Below, piece by piece: positions 8,852 to 17,222 of a stretch of 64,000 nucleotides of DNA. Numbering within the stretch: the stretch's first letter is position 1; each line of letters begins with the position of its first letter. The notes below the pieces were generated by a model that was not told where the DNA came from, did no database searches, and saw only the letters and a list, made by a program, of their open reading frames with translations. A program made the translations under genes and the position numbers. The DNA lies in contig DULU01000086.1 in assembly GCA_012840225.1 (NCBI GenBank), positions 1 through 64,000 of the forward strand, written 5' to 3'. Source of the DNA: Bacillota bacterium (GTDB taxonomy: Bacteria > Bacillota > Limnochordia > DTU080).

Positions 8852-8914
8852 GGTTTATCATTTTCCGGCTGGGGTGCCGGAGAGACCCGGCAGGGCATCA
8901 GGTCGTGTTTATAA

Positions 8915-9943
8915 TTAAAACTTACCTTCCCTCTCCTGGAAATGAGTCGGTTTCCCCAATGTGGGGCCACCGGCTTTCACCCATCCGGCTACGAGCTCAA
9001 TCATCTCCCGCAAGGTGACCCGCGGGTAGCCGAACAGGCGATGGGCATTGGAAGCATTCCCCAGGAGAGCGGTAGGCGCTTCTGCCCCGCTGAACCGCGG
9101 CTCCACGCCGAGCAATTCCCCAAAGCGCTCCGCCAGCCAGCGGATGGAGATGGTTTCCGGACCGGTGACGTTCAGCACCCTGGGCGGGGAGGCACAATGG
9201 AAGAGGCTGCGCAAAGCCATCTCATTGGCATCGCCCTGCCAGATCACGTTGACATTGCCCATCGTCACATCGATGGGCCGCCCGTCCCGTACCGCCTCCG
9301 CCACCTCCAGGAGGATCCCATAGCGCAGGTCGATGGCATACATCAGGCGGAACAGGAGCATGGGAGTTTTATACTTATGGGAGAAGGCGGTGAACACCCG
9401 CTCACGCCCCAAAACGGACTGTGCATACTCCCCGACCGGACCCACTTCATTTTCCTCGGAGGCGCCGCCAAGATGGACGGGAGTCAGCGGGTAGACATTG
9501 CCGCTGGAGAAGACCACGATGCTCGAGCGGCGGAAGCGCTCGGCCACCCGGCCGGGCACATAGGAATTCATGAGCCACGTCAGGTGTTCGTTGCCCGTGG
9601 TGCCGAATTTCATGCCCACCATGAAGATGACGTTGGGCACTTCGGGCAAGGCGGCCAGATCGCTCTCGGAAGTGACATCGCAGACGATGGTCTCCACGCC
9701 GGCCTGCTCCAGCTCATCCACCAGGCTCTTCGTGGAGAAACGGGCGGCGCCGATCACCTTTTGCTTGCCTCCGGCCGCCACAATGGCATTCTTCGCCAGT
9801 TTGGCCAGGCTGGGCCCCATTTTGCCGCCCACGCCCAACACCAGGATGTCGCCCTCGAGACGGGCCATATCCTCCACCAGGGCAGGCGACGGCTGAGCCA
9901 GCTTGCGCTCCAGATCTTCTACAGTTTTAATCACTTCAGCCAA
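8915..9943 (-). CDS. NAD-dependent epimerase/dehydratase-like SDR lacking the catalytic lysine
   Basis: A 342-residue extended short-chain dehydrogenase-like protein. The NAD-binding segment LVLGVGGKMGPSLAKL starts near residue 35, and the strand with VVFSSGNVYPLT (about 143-154) corresponds to the SDR active-site serine region. At the expected YxxxK motif the sequence is YAQSVLGRER (about 172), so the tyrosine is kept but the lysine position is valine. This would weaken or change the usual SDR chemistry. The gene starts at a TTG after GGTGAG and follows the DegT aminotransferase gene by 23 bases. It may act on the ketone or amine produced there, or bind NAD without normal turnover. Confidence 0.78.
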   Translation of the reverse strand: MAEVIKTVEDLERKLAQPSPALVEDMARLEGDILVLGVGGKMGPSLAKLAKNAIVAAGGKQKVIGAARFSTKSLVDELEQAGVETIVCDVTSESDLAALPEVPNVIFMVGMKFGTTGNEHLTWLMNSYVPGRVAERFRRSSIVVFSSGNVYPLTPVHLGGASEENEVGPVGEYAQSVLGRERVFTAFSHKYKTPMLLFRLMYAIDLRYGILLEVAEAVRDGRPIDVTMGNVNVIWQGDANEMALRSLFHCASPPRVLNVTGPETISIRWLAERFGELLGVEPRFSGAEAPTALLGNASNAHRLFGYPRVTLREMIELVAGWVKAGGPTLGKPTHFQEREGKF

Positions 9944-9966
9944 ATATCACTCACCGCACTTTCCAA

Positions 9967-11208
9967 TTATGACGCCAGAGCTTTCAACTCGGATAGATGC
10001 TCTTTGATCTTTCTCACCGCACGGACAATATCCTCCATGTCCTCCTCATTTCCCAGCAACACATTTTGCGGCATCCAGCATCCTTCCTCATCGGCCAGCT
10101 TTTGGGCCACCGGCAGATGAGAGCCCATATAATCGATGGTGCCGGGATAGGCGGCAAACCCGTAGGTGCGCTCTCTTTGCACCACGGAGAAGACTTCCTG
10201 CTTGTTGAGCAGGCTGTAGCCCGGGGTCACCGGGATGCCCTCAGCCAGCATGGCCTTTATAAACAGGTTTCTAGGTACGCCGCCAAAAGCCTCCGGTTTA
10301 TATCTGAATACATATAAATGGAAACCTTGCCGCGTCACCCGGCTGTCCCTGGCCTGGGGTTCGATACCCTCGATGGCGCTCAACTGCTTGTCCAGATAGG
10401 CGGCCATGCGGGCCCGGTGCTCAGTCTGGGCCTCCAGCCGGCCCAGCTGGGCACAGAGCACGGCGGCGGCAAATTCGTTCATGCGGTGATTACCGCCCAG
10501 AATGACATGCTCATACCACTCGCCTTCGGGACGGCGGCCCACATTCATTATAGACCAGGCGCGGGCATAAAGCTCTTCATTGTTGGTCAAAACGGCGCCG
10601 CCTTCCCCACCGGTCATGTTTTTGCTCCACTGGAAACTGAAGCAGCCCATATCGCCCAGGGCTCCGACCTTCTTGCCGCGCCACTCGCTGCCGTGGGCGT
10701 GGGCGGCATCTTCTATCACTCTGAGGCCATACTGACGGCCGATTTCCCTGAAGGCATCCATGTCGGCGGGATGACCTCCCAGGTGGACGGGGATGACTGC
10801 TTTGGTTCTCGGGGTGATGGCCTGCTTCACCGCCTCCGGATCAAGGCAGAAGGTGTCGGGGGTGATGTCGGCAAAGACAGGCACCCCGCCGGCCGACAGC
10901 ACGGCGCTGGCGGTGGCAATGAAGGTGTAGGGCGGCACGATCACCTCATCTCCCGGCTTCACGCCCACGGCTTCGACGGCCACCTGCAAGGCGATGGTCC
11001 CGTTGGTCACACCCACACCGAACCTGGCATCCTGGGCCTGGGCAAACCGGACGGCAAAATCCTTGGCAAAATGACCGTTGAGCGAACCCCACCTGCCGCT
11101 CTCCAGGACCTCCAGAAGATTGTTCCGCTCTTCCGCCCCCCACACCGGCCATTTGGGATAGGCTTTCTTCCTGACCGGATCTCCACCTGTCAATGCCAAA
11201 CCGCTCAT
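9967..11208 (-). CDS. DegT/DnrJ/EryC1/StrS family PLP aminotransferase
   Basis: A 413-residue sugar aminotransferase. The N-terminal LALTGGDPVRKKAYPKWPVW is typical of the inosose/amino-sugar branch. PPYTFIATASAVL (about residue 88), VHLGGHPADMD (about 137) and the PLP-lysine segment FSFQWSKNMTGGEGG (about 188-202) are intact. Family members transfer an amino group between glutamate or glutamine and a keto-sugar or inosose, usually in biosynthesis. Here the gene sits with a Gfo/Idh dehydrogenase on one side and an SDR on the other, so oxidation plus transamination of the same ring carbon is likely, perhaps in the degradative direction. Start ATG follows AGGAGG by eight bases. Confidence 0.9.
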   Translation of the reverse strand: MSGLALTGGDPVRKKAYPKWPVWGAEERNNLLEVLESGRWGSLNGHFAKDFAVRFAQAQDARFGVGVTNGTIALQVAVEAVGVKPGDEVIVPPYTFIATASAVLSAGGVPVFADITPDTFCLDPEAVKQAITPRTKAVIPVHLGGHPADMDAFREIGRQYGLRVIEDAAHAHGSEWRGKKVGALGDMGCFSFQWSKNMTGGEGGAVLTNNEELYARAWSIMNVGRRPEGEWYEHVILGGNHRMNEFAAAVLCAQLGRLEAQTEHRARMAAYLDKQLSAIEGIEPQARDSRVTRQGFHLYVFRYKPEAFGGVPRNLFIKAMLAEGIPVTPGYSLLNKQEVFSVVQRERTYGFAAYPGTIDYMGSHLPVAQKLADEEGCWMPQNVLLGNEEDMEDIVRAVRKIKEHLSELKALAS

Positions 11209-11245
11209 ATCAACAGCCTCCTGTTTCAAATTAGTGATTGCTTTT

Positions 11246-12334
11246 TTACCGGCCGTGCACGGTCTTGATATGCTCCGGATCTTCCTTCAACGGCAACTCT
11301 ACTTCCCCGCCTTCGGCGGCGGACTTATAGATGGCCATGATGATCTCTATGGATTTGCGCGCCTCTTCCCCATCGACAAAGGGCCGGCGATCTTCTTTTA
11401 TGGCCCGGATCAGGTCTTCGATCTGCTTTTTGTGACCTTCGAAGGAAAAGGCCATGGGATCCCGGAAGTTGCGGGCCGCTTCCTTGTCCGCCATCTTCCT
11501 GAACAGCTCCTCCTTCTCGCTTTCCGTGAAGCGGTCGCCGTTCAGTTCGGTGACGCGATCGTCTACGGCAATAGAGCTGCCCAAAGCGCCGTATATTTCC
11601 AACCTTTTGGGATAGCCGGGGTAAAAAGAGGTGGCGCACTGGATGACGCCCAAGGCTCCGCCGGCAAACTGCAGAACGGCGGCGGCCAGATCCTCCACCT
11701 CCAGGCGCTCATGAGCCAGGCAACCGGTATACGCCTTGACCGCCTTAACAGGACCCATCAGCCACTGGATCATGTCCACCGAATGGATACCCTGGTTCAT
11801 CAAAGCGCCCCCACCGTCGAAGCGCCAGGTGCCGCGCCAGCCGCTGGCATCGTAATAATGCTGATCACGGTACCAAGGCACGAAAGCGTTGGCCGCCACC
11901 AGCCGGCCGAATTTGTCCTGTTGTATTGCGTCATATAGAAAACGGGCGCAGTCGGTGAAGCGTGACTGGAAAATGCAGGCCAATTTGACGCCGCTCTCCC
12001 GGCAGGCCCGGATGATGGCATCTGCTCTCTCCAGGGTGACCTCAAGCGGCTTCTCCACGATCACATGCTTCCCGGCTTTGGCCGCCGCCACCGCCGGCTC
12101 CATGTGCACCCCGCTTCCCGTGCAGATGTTTACCACCTGTATGTCGGCTGTCGCCAACATCTCATTATAATCACCGTAAGCCTTGCATCCCCACCGGGCG
12201 GCCGTCTGCACGGCTTTCTCCTCCACCACATCGGCCACCGCCACAAGTTCCGCCTCCGGTATGCTTTTTATGGCTTCAATATGAGCCTGAGAAACCGCCC
12301 CGCAACCAATGATGCCGAATCTGATCTTTTCCAT
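11246..12334 (-). CDS. Gfo/Idh/MocA family dehydrogenase (third of three)
   Basis: A 362-residue NAD(P)-dependent oxidoreductase with FGIIGCGAVSQAHIEAI at the N-terminus, HVIVEKPLEVTLERAD (about residue 91) and NQGIHSVDMIQWLMGPV (about 177). All family landmarks, including the EKP lysine and the late histidine, are present. ATG at 12334 has AGGAGG eight bases before it. It is 37 bases upstream of the DegT gene; this pair is the usual arrangement for converting a hydroxyl to a ketone and the ketone to an amine, or the reverse. It is more like the first Gfo/Idh protein (1955-2998) than the second. Substrate unknown. Confidence 0.88.
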   Translation of the reverse strand: MEKIRFGIIGCGAVSQAHIEAIKSIPEAELVAVADVVEEKAVQTAARWGCKAYGDYNEMLATADIQVVNICTGSGVHMEPAVAAAKAGKHVIVEKPLEVTLERADAIIRACRESGVKLACIFQSRFTDCARFLYDAIQQDKFGRLVAANAFVPWYRDQHYYDASGWRGTWRFDGGGALMNQGIHSVDMIQWLMGPVKAVKAYTGCLAHERLEVEDLAAAVLQFAGGALGVIQCATSFYPGYPKRLEIYGALGSSIAVDDRVTELNGDRFTESEKEELFRKMADKEAARNFRDPMAFSFEGHKKQIEDLIRAIKEDRRPFVDGEEARKSIEIIMAIYKSAAEGGEVELPLKEDPEHIKTVHGR

Positions 12335-12419
12335 GAGAAGGGCCTCCTTCCACGCAAGGATTTCTTTACCCAATAATTGCGCCTACCTTAGTAATTCAGG
12401 TTGCGGGGTATTATTCCTT

Positions 12420-13649
12420 CTACTTTAATAATGAAAACAGAGCTTCCGCCTCTTTTATGATGGTCATATGACCGGCAAGGCTCTCTCTCATCAGGTCCAG
12501 GGAGATACTGTCCTCCACCGTGTGGGCCAGGTGCTCCTCACCGGGCGCATAACCCACCACCGGTATACCTTTGGCGGCTAAATAACCGCCGTCGGTGGCG
12601 AAATGCCAGATGCCGACGGGCACTTCAGGCCCGGCCTGAGGGGCGAGGAGCTGCTGCAGTTTCTTCACCAGCGGCGCTTCGGCCTCGAGGTAATATGCGG
12701 GCGCCGCAGGTATCCAGCTTACCCCCCTGCCGTTCCAGGTCCGGCCCGTCTCCTGGGGGAAGCTGATCTTCCCTGCCAAGCCGGCAACTCCGCCATCCGG
12801 TCTCTTGAGTGCGGCCATGACCTCCGCCATCAGGGCGACCAGGCGTTCCCGCACCATCTCGGCACTTTCTTGCGGGAGCGAGCGGTAGTCGATGGTCAGC
12901 CCGATCATCCCTGGCACCACATTCGTCGAGGTCTGATCGGTCCAGACCGTGGTGGGGACGGCGGAACTCTCACCCAGAACCGGATGCCTGGTCGGCGGCA
13001 GCTCGGCCAGGCGGCAGAGGAAGGGACCAAGCAGGTGGTGCGGGTTGGCTCCCCGCCAGGCCTGGCTGGCATGGCAGGATACGCCGGTGAACTCGGCAAT
13101 GAAGCCATAACGGCCTCGATGGCCCACTCGGAGCTCGTTTTTGGTCGCTTCGCCCAAAATGACCAGATCGGAGGAGACGGTTTCGGCGAGATGGCGGCTG
13201 CCCACGCCGCCGGTCTCTTCCATCACCACGCAGCACATCAGCACATTGCAGGGTGGAAGGCCGTATCTTTTTTTGTATAAAGCGGCGGCATAAAGCTGCA
13301 CGGCCAACGCCCCTTTGACATCGGACGCCCCCCGGCCCCACAGACGGCCGCCCTCAATCACCCCGGCATAGGGCGGATGGGGCCAGCGGCTCTCCTCCCC
13401 GGCCGCCACGTGGTCCATATGGGAGTTAAAGGCCAGCGTGCGATGGCGGTTCTTGCCATAAATCAGACCCAATACATTCCCTACTTCGTCTATCCACACC
13501 CGGTCATAGCCCAACTGCCGCATCTGCGCCTCGCACAGGGCGGCCACTGGCCCTTCTTCTCCCGGAAGGCTCCGCGTGCGGATCAATTCTGCCGCAAAAC
13601 AGAGGCACGGCCGGAAATCCTCTTCCGGAGGCAAAGGCAACAGGCCCAT
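12420..13649 (-). CDS. M20 family metallohydrolase (second of two)
   Basis: A 409-residue zinc-dependent deacylase or peptidase. Ligands appear in order as FNSHMDHVAAG (about residue 75), GRGASDVKGALA (about 108), VMEETGGVGS (about 143), LGEATKNEL (about 163) and HLAHTVEDS (about 383). It is only distantly similar to the other M20 protein at 4086-5318 and so likely acts on a different amide. It is the first gene of the minus-strand cluster and is divergent from nadA; its promoter must lie in the roughly 130 bases between them. The ATG at 13649 is chosen over an upstream GTG/ATG because it follows a GGTGA site. Confidence 0.85.
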   Translation of the reverse strand: MGLLPLPPEEDFRPCLCFAAELIRTRSLPGEEGPVAALCEAQMRQLGYDRVWIDEVGNVLGLIYGKNRHRTLAFNSHMDHVAAGEESRWPHPPYAGVIEGGRLWGRGASDVKGALAVQLYAAALYKKRYGLPPCNVLMCCVVMEETGGVGSRHLAETVSSDLVILGEATKNELRVGHRGRYGFIAEFTGVSCHASQAWRGANPHHLLGPFLCRLAELPPTRHPVLGESSAVPTTVWTDQTSTNVVPGMIGLTIDYRSLPQESAEMVRERLVALMAEVMAALKRPDGGVAGLAGKISFPQETGRTWNGRGVSWIPAAPAYYLEAEAPLVKKLQQLLAPQAGPEVPVGIWHFATDGGYLAAKGIPVVGYAPGEEHLAHTVEDSISLDLMRESLAGHMTIIKEAEALFSLLK

Positions 13650-13744
13650 GATGCTCACCGCTTTCTTTAATGTATTTTTAACTGTGTTGTCGCATTCAAC
13701 ATAAAGCATACCTGAAGAGAAACCGTGGCGCCAGGCAGTGATTA

Positions 13745-13753
13745 TGATATAAT
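13745..13753 (+). promoter_or_regulatory. Extended -10 promoter for nadA
   Basis: TGATATAAT gives a perfect TATAAT at 13748-13753 with the TG one base upstream that marks an extended -10 element. No good -35 hexamer is seen at the usual distance, which is common with extended -10 promoters. It ends 24 bases before the first nadA start codon. Confidence 0.6.
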
Positions 13754-13777
13754 GAGCAACAAAAATAAACGCGGGGG

Positions 13778-14749
13778 ATGAGGATAGTGTCCGCCACTCC
13801 GTCTGTAAAAATGGAACTGCACCAGGAGATCAAGCGGCTCGCCAAAACCAAAAACGCCGTTATTTTAGCTCACAACTATACTTTGCCCGAAGTTCAGGAA
13901 GTGGCCGACGTGGTGGGCGATTCTTTGCAACTGGCCCAGGCGGCGGCCAAGACCGACGCGGCCATCATCGTGTTGTGCGGGGTGCATTTCATGGCGGAAA
14001 CCGCCGCCCTGCTGAATCCGGATAAAAAAGTGTTGATTCCCGATCTGGAGGCCGGCTGTTCCCTGGCCGACACCATCAACGCCGAACAACTGCGGGCCTG
14101 GAAAGCGGAACATCCTGGGGCCGTGGTGGTTTCCTATGTTAATACCACCGCCGAAGTGAAAGCGGAGTCCGACATTTGCTGCACGTCCAGCAATGCCGTG
14201 GCCGTAGTGCAGTCCATCCCGCCCGATAAGGAGATCCTCTTCTGCCCCGACTTGTTCCTCGGGAGTTACGTTAAAAAAGTGACCGGCCGGCAAAACATGC
14301 ACATCTGGTTGGGAGAGTGCCATGTCCACGCCGGCATCAAGCCCGAAACCATCGCCGCCGCCCGCCAGGCCCGGCCGGGAAGCGATTTTCTCATCCATCC
14401 GGAATGCGGCTGCATCACCCACTGTCTGGACTTTCTGGCCCACGGACAGGTCGACGCCGCCAATACTCATGTCCTTTCCACCTCAGGCATGCTGCGGCAT
14501 GCCCGGCAGGCTCCCGGTCCGGACTTTGTCGTCGCCACGGAGGTCGGCATGCTCTACCCGCTGCAGAAGGAGAACCCGGAGAAAAGATTCTACCCCGTCG
14601 ATCCGGAGGCTTCTTGCCGTTATATGAAGATGATGAGCCTGGAAAAAATACACAAATCCCTTACCGACGAAATATTCGCAGTGACGGTACCTCCGCAAAC
14701 AGCGGCGAAAGCGCGCCTCGCCGTCCAGCGCATGCTGGAGATAGCTTAA
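13778..14749 (+). CDS. nadA: Quinolinate synthase A
   Basis: A 323-residue iron-sulfur enzyme that condenses iminoaspartate with dihydroxyacetone phosphate to quinolinate in NAD synthesis. The three repeats of the NadA fold are visible. Cluster cysteines are in VLCGVHF (about residue 67), ICCTSSNAV (about 131) and HPECGCITHC (about 208-217). NAHNYTLPEVQ-like start (LAHNYTLPEVQEVAD, about 30) and SDICCTSSN are family hallmarks. The usual nadB and nadC partners are not in the window. The start is uncertain between ATG 13778 and GTG 13787; the purine-rich site overlaps the first. It is transcribed alone, away from the sugar cluster. Confidence 0.95.
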   Translation: MRIVSATPSVKMELHQEIKRLAKTKNAVILAHNYTLPEVQEVADVVGDSLQLAQAAAKTDAAIIVLCGVHFMAETAALLNPDKKVLIPDLEAGCSLADTINAEQLRAWKAEHPGAVVVSYVNTTAEVKAESDICCTSSNAVAVVQSIPPDKEILFCPDLFLGSYVKKVTGRQNMHIWLGECHVHAGIKPETIAAARQARPGSDFLIHPECGCITHCLDFLAHGQVDAANTHVLSTSGMLRHARQAPGPDFVVATEVGMLYPLQKENPEKRFYPVDPEASCRYMKMMSLEKIHKSLTDEIFAVTVPPQTAAKARLAVQRMLEIA

Positions 14750-14767
14750 GAGCGAAAGACGTATGTT

Positions 14768-14787
14768 AGCGGTGCCGTGACACCGCT
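14768..14787. terminator. Hairpin between convergent genes
   Basis: AGCGGTG and CACCGCT form a perfect seven-base-pair stem around a six-base loop between the ends of nadA (+) and the small minus-strand gene. No strong T-run follows on either side, so termination strength is uncertain. Confidence 0.45.
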
Positions 14788-15062
14788 TAATCGTCGTCGT
14801 CGTCGGGGCGCAATTCCACCAAAGCGTCGGGCATGCGAATGAAATACTTGCGATCTTCGCTGGCAAAGGAAATGTGTTCTATGTCGTTGAGGTCGATTTT
14901 TATCTGTCCTTCTTCGCTTTTTATCGTGATCGCAGAATCACCTGAGGCCACCGAGGCACCCAAGAGACGCAAGCTTTGACCGCGGCGAGGCAAGTATTTG
15001 GCCCGCACCGGTCCGAAACTAGTCACCGTCTGGACAAATTCTGCGATCGCAGAGCGATGCAT
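14787..15062 (-). CDS. Small acidic-tailed protein of unknown function
   Basis: A 91-residue protein with no recognised family. It has a short N-terminal helix, a middle region rich in beta-type residues (GQIKIDLNDIEHISFAS) and ends in five aspartates. No signal peptide, membrane segment or cysteine is seen. The ATG follows AAGGAGT by eight bases, which supports real translation. It starts 30 bases after the cca stop on the same strand and is the last gene of the ROK-DUF523-DUF502-cca run. The acidic tail and the beta-rich core might suggest an RNA- or protein-binding adaptor, but that is a guess. Confidence 0.6.
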   Translation of the reverse strand: MHRSAIAEFVQTVTSFGPVRAKYLPRRGQSLRLLGASVASGDSAITIKSEEGQIKIDLNDIEHISFASEDRKYFIRMPDALVELRPDDDDD

Positions 15063-15092
15063 GGCTGACCACTCCTTATTTAGTTTTCTATA

Positions 15093-16484
15093 TTATTGTT
15101 TGCTTACATCATTTCCACATGAGGGGCCTTTCTCCCTGTTTTTCCGGTCCTCATTGCGCAGAATTTCCTGGGCCCGCAAAAGCAGCACCTCCCGCCGGTT
15201 GGCTGCCGGATCAGCCAGGACATAGGCGAAAAGGTCCTCCAAGAGGCGGCCGACCAGCGGTCCGGGGTGGAGCTTCAGCTCACGCATGAGATCATGGCCG
15301 TCGACAGCCAGATCCTGGCGGCGCAGCACTTTTTCTTCGCTCAATATCCGCTCCAGTTCCGCCTGCCACCCCTCGCTGACGCTGCCGCCGGCGTCGGCAT
15401 CCCAGAGGGCTAAAAGGTGGCGGACCCAGGCAGCGCCGTATTTGCCGAGCCAACGCCGCAAGGTCCCGGCCTGGGGTGGACCCGGCACCATGTGCTGCCT
15501 GACCAGCGCCGTGATGCAGGTAATCTGCTCACGGCTGAAGCGGAGCCGTTCCAGAGCCCGGCAGGCCAGCTCAGCGCTTTCGACTTCATGGCCATGAAAG
15601 GTGACCCGTCCGTCCGCTCGCACGGTGCCGGTGGAGAGCTTCCCCACGTCGTGCAGCAAGGCGGCGAGGCGCAGCTCTGTTTCGGCCGGACAGCGGTCCA
15701 CCGTATCTATCAGGTGTTCGAGCAGGCTCGGCGCTCCTCTTTTCCCCTGGAGCAGGCGGTCACTACCTCGCAGCTCAGGCAGGATCTGGAATAATATACC
15801 CAGCTCCACCAGCATCCACAAGCCGGCGGCACCGTCCCGGCAGGAGAGCATTTTCACCAGTTCGTCCCGGACCCGCTCCCGGCTCAACCTATCGACCAGA
15901 GAGGCGGTCTGGCCGGCGGCTTCCCAGGTCTCCACCTCGATGGTGAAAGAGAGCTGCACCGCCAAGCGCACCAGGCGCAAGAGCCGCAGCGCATCCTCGG
16001 CAAAGCGAGCTTCCGCCTCCCCCACCGCCCGCAGCACGCCGGCCTCCAGATCGACCAGGCCTCCCGTCGGGTCTATTATTTCCCCATTTTGCGGATCCCA
16101 GGCCATGGCATTGACGGTAAAATCCCGGCGCCGGAGGTCTTCCTCGATATCGGTACCGAAGACCACCACCCCAGGATGGCGGCCGTCCCGGTAGGCACTC
16201 TCCCGGCGGAAGGTGGTCACCTCCACCTGGCCGAGGTCGGGAAAGGCCACCGTGCCGTATATCGCCCCAGTCCCGCCAGCCCCCATAGCCCCCGGAAAGA
16301 GACGCATCACGACCTCAGGGCGAGCATCGGTGGCTATATCCCAATCCGCCGGCGCCTTGCCCAAAAGGGCATCCCTGAGAGAGCCGCCGACCAAAAAAGC
16401 TTTATATCTTTCCATATGCAAGGTGCGGAAGATATTGGCCACAAAAGGCGGCAACTCGATGGCTAACTTCCTAGCGGCGGACAT
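15093..16484 (-). CDS. cca: CCA tRNA nucleotidyltransferase
   Basis: A 463-residue class II nucleotidyltransferase that adds or repairs the 3' CCA of tRNAs. The head domain has FLVGGSLRDALLG (about residue 30) and DWDIATDA (about 47) with the metal aspartates. The neck has RRDFTVNAMAWD (about 118). An HD segment, LAALLHDVGKLSTG (about 268), follows. The start is placed at ATG 16484 because GGAGG stands eight bases before it. The longer open frame to 16595 would add a repetitive MPEARP tail that lies inside the coding region of the preceding gene. With this start the two genes overlap by 14 bases. The C-terminal 100 residues are variable. Confidence 0.92.
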   Translation of the reverse strand: MSAARKLAIELPPFVANIFRTLHMERYKAFLVGGSLRDALLGKAPADWDIATDARPEVVMRLFPGAMGAGGTGAIYGTVAFPDLGQVEVTTFRRESAYRDGRHPGVVVFGTDIEEDLRRRDFTVNAMAWDPQNGEIIDPTGGLVDLEAGVLRAVGEAEARFAEDALRLLRLVRLAVQLSFTIEVETWEAAGQTASLVDRLSRERVRDELVKMLSCRDGAAGLWMLVELGILFQILPELRGSDRLLQGKRGAPSLLEHLIDTVDRCPAETELRLAALLHDVGKLSTGTVRADGRVTFHGHEVESAELACRALERLRFSREQITCITALVRQHMVPGPPQAGTLRRWLGKYGAAWVRHLLALWDADAGGSVSEGWQAELERILSEEKVLRRQDLAVDGHDLMRELKLHPGPLVGRLLEDLFAYVLADPAANRREVLLLRAQEILRNEDRKNREKGPSCGNDVSKQ

Positions 16485-17175
16485 CGGCTTCGCCTCCGGA
16501 ACCACCGGCGCCTCCGGCATCGGTCTTGCTTCCGGCATCGGTCTTGCTTCCGGCATCGCCTCCACTCGCGGCGCCTTCCTCGCTGGTCGGGACAATGGCC
16601 CCGCCGGAGATGATCATCTTAAAGCCGTCCTGCACCGAAAGGGGCACCCTGTGGCACTCTTCCTCGGGCACGGCCACAAAATAGCCGGTGGTCGGATTGG
16701 GCGTGGTGGGTATAAAGATGCCTACCAGGCGACTCCCCACCTCTTTGGATAAGGGAGCTATATCCTCTGAAGTCAGAAAGCCGATGGACCAGACACCCCG
16801 CCGGGGATACTCCACCATCACCACATATTTGAAAGCCGCCTTTTTCGGGGAGACAAACGCCTCCACCAACTGGCGCACGGAACCGTAGACACTGCGCACC
16901 AGCGGTACCTGCTCCAGAGTCCGGCTCAGCGCGGCAAAGAGCCGCTTGCCGACAATGTTGGTGGCAACGGCCCCTGTGGCGGTGATGGTGATGATGGCCA
17001 GAACAAAACCGATTCCGGGTATCTTCCGGCCGAAGAGATTTTGCGTGCTGCTGGCCGCCCAGGCATCCAGGATATTGAAGACATAGACCATCACCCAGAT
17101 GGTGACGGTCAAGGGGAGAAGAGCCAATATGCCGGTGATAATGTAGCGTCGCCATTGCATCAAAAGTTTCTTCAA
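16471..17175 (-). CDS. DUF502 family membrane protein
   Basis: A 234-residue protein of the DUF502 family. Two hydrophobic segments (about residues 10-32 and 52-78) are followed by a conserved cytoplasmic domain with PLVRSVYGSVRQLVEAF (about 97) and GIFIPTTPNPTTGYFVAVP (about 157). The family is widespread and of unknown function, and is thought to sit in the inner membrane. The last 35 residues are a low-complexity tail rich in Gly, Ser, Ala and Asp, encoded by an 18-base tandem repeat. The start is a TTG six bases after GGGGGAG. The end overlaps the start of cca by 14 bases. Confidence 0.85.
   Translation of the reverse strand: MKKLLMQWRRYIITGILALLPLTVTIWVMVYVFNILDAWAASSTQNLFGRKIPGIGFVLAIITITATGAVATNIVGKRLFAALSRTLEQVPLVRSVYGSVRQLVEAFVSPKKAAFKYVVMVEYPRRGVWSIGFLTSEDIAPLSKEVGSRLVGIFIPTTPNPTTGYFVAVPEEECHRVPLSVQDGFKMIISGGAIVPTSEEGAASGGDAGSKTDAGSKTDAGGAGGSGGEADVRR
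16513..16558. repeat. 18-base tandem repeat, about 2.5 copies
   Basis: The unit TCCGGCATCGGTCTTGCT occurs at 16513-16530 and 16531-16548, and again in part to about 16558. The unit length is a multiple of three, so it stays in frame in the DUF502 gene, where it encodes DAGSKT repeats. In the frame upstream of cca it would read MPEARP, but the cca start chosen here excludes it. Confidence 0.85.
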
Positions 17176-17222
17176 TCTGCACTCCCCCGGGAAAAGGCTT
17201 GATACCGCTCTGTGTAAACTTG

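Noticed and set aside
16513-16558. Tandem repeat considered as a CRISPR-like or mobile-element mark
   Set aside because: Units are directly adjacent with no spacers, the length is a multiple of three, and the repeat is inside a coding tail.
16485-16595. N-terminal extension of cca with MPEARP repeats
   Set aside because: It lies in the coding tail of DUF502, has no family counterpart, and a strong ribosome site marks the ATG at 16484.
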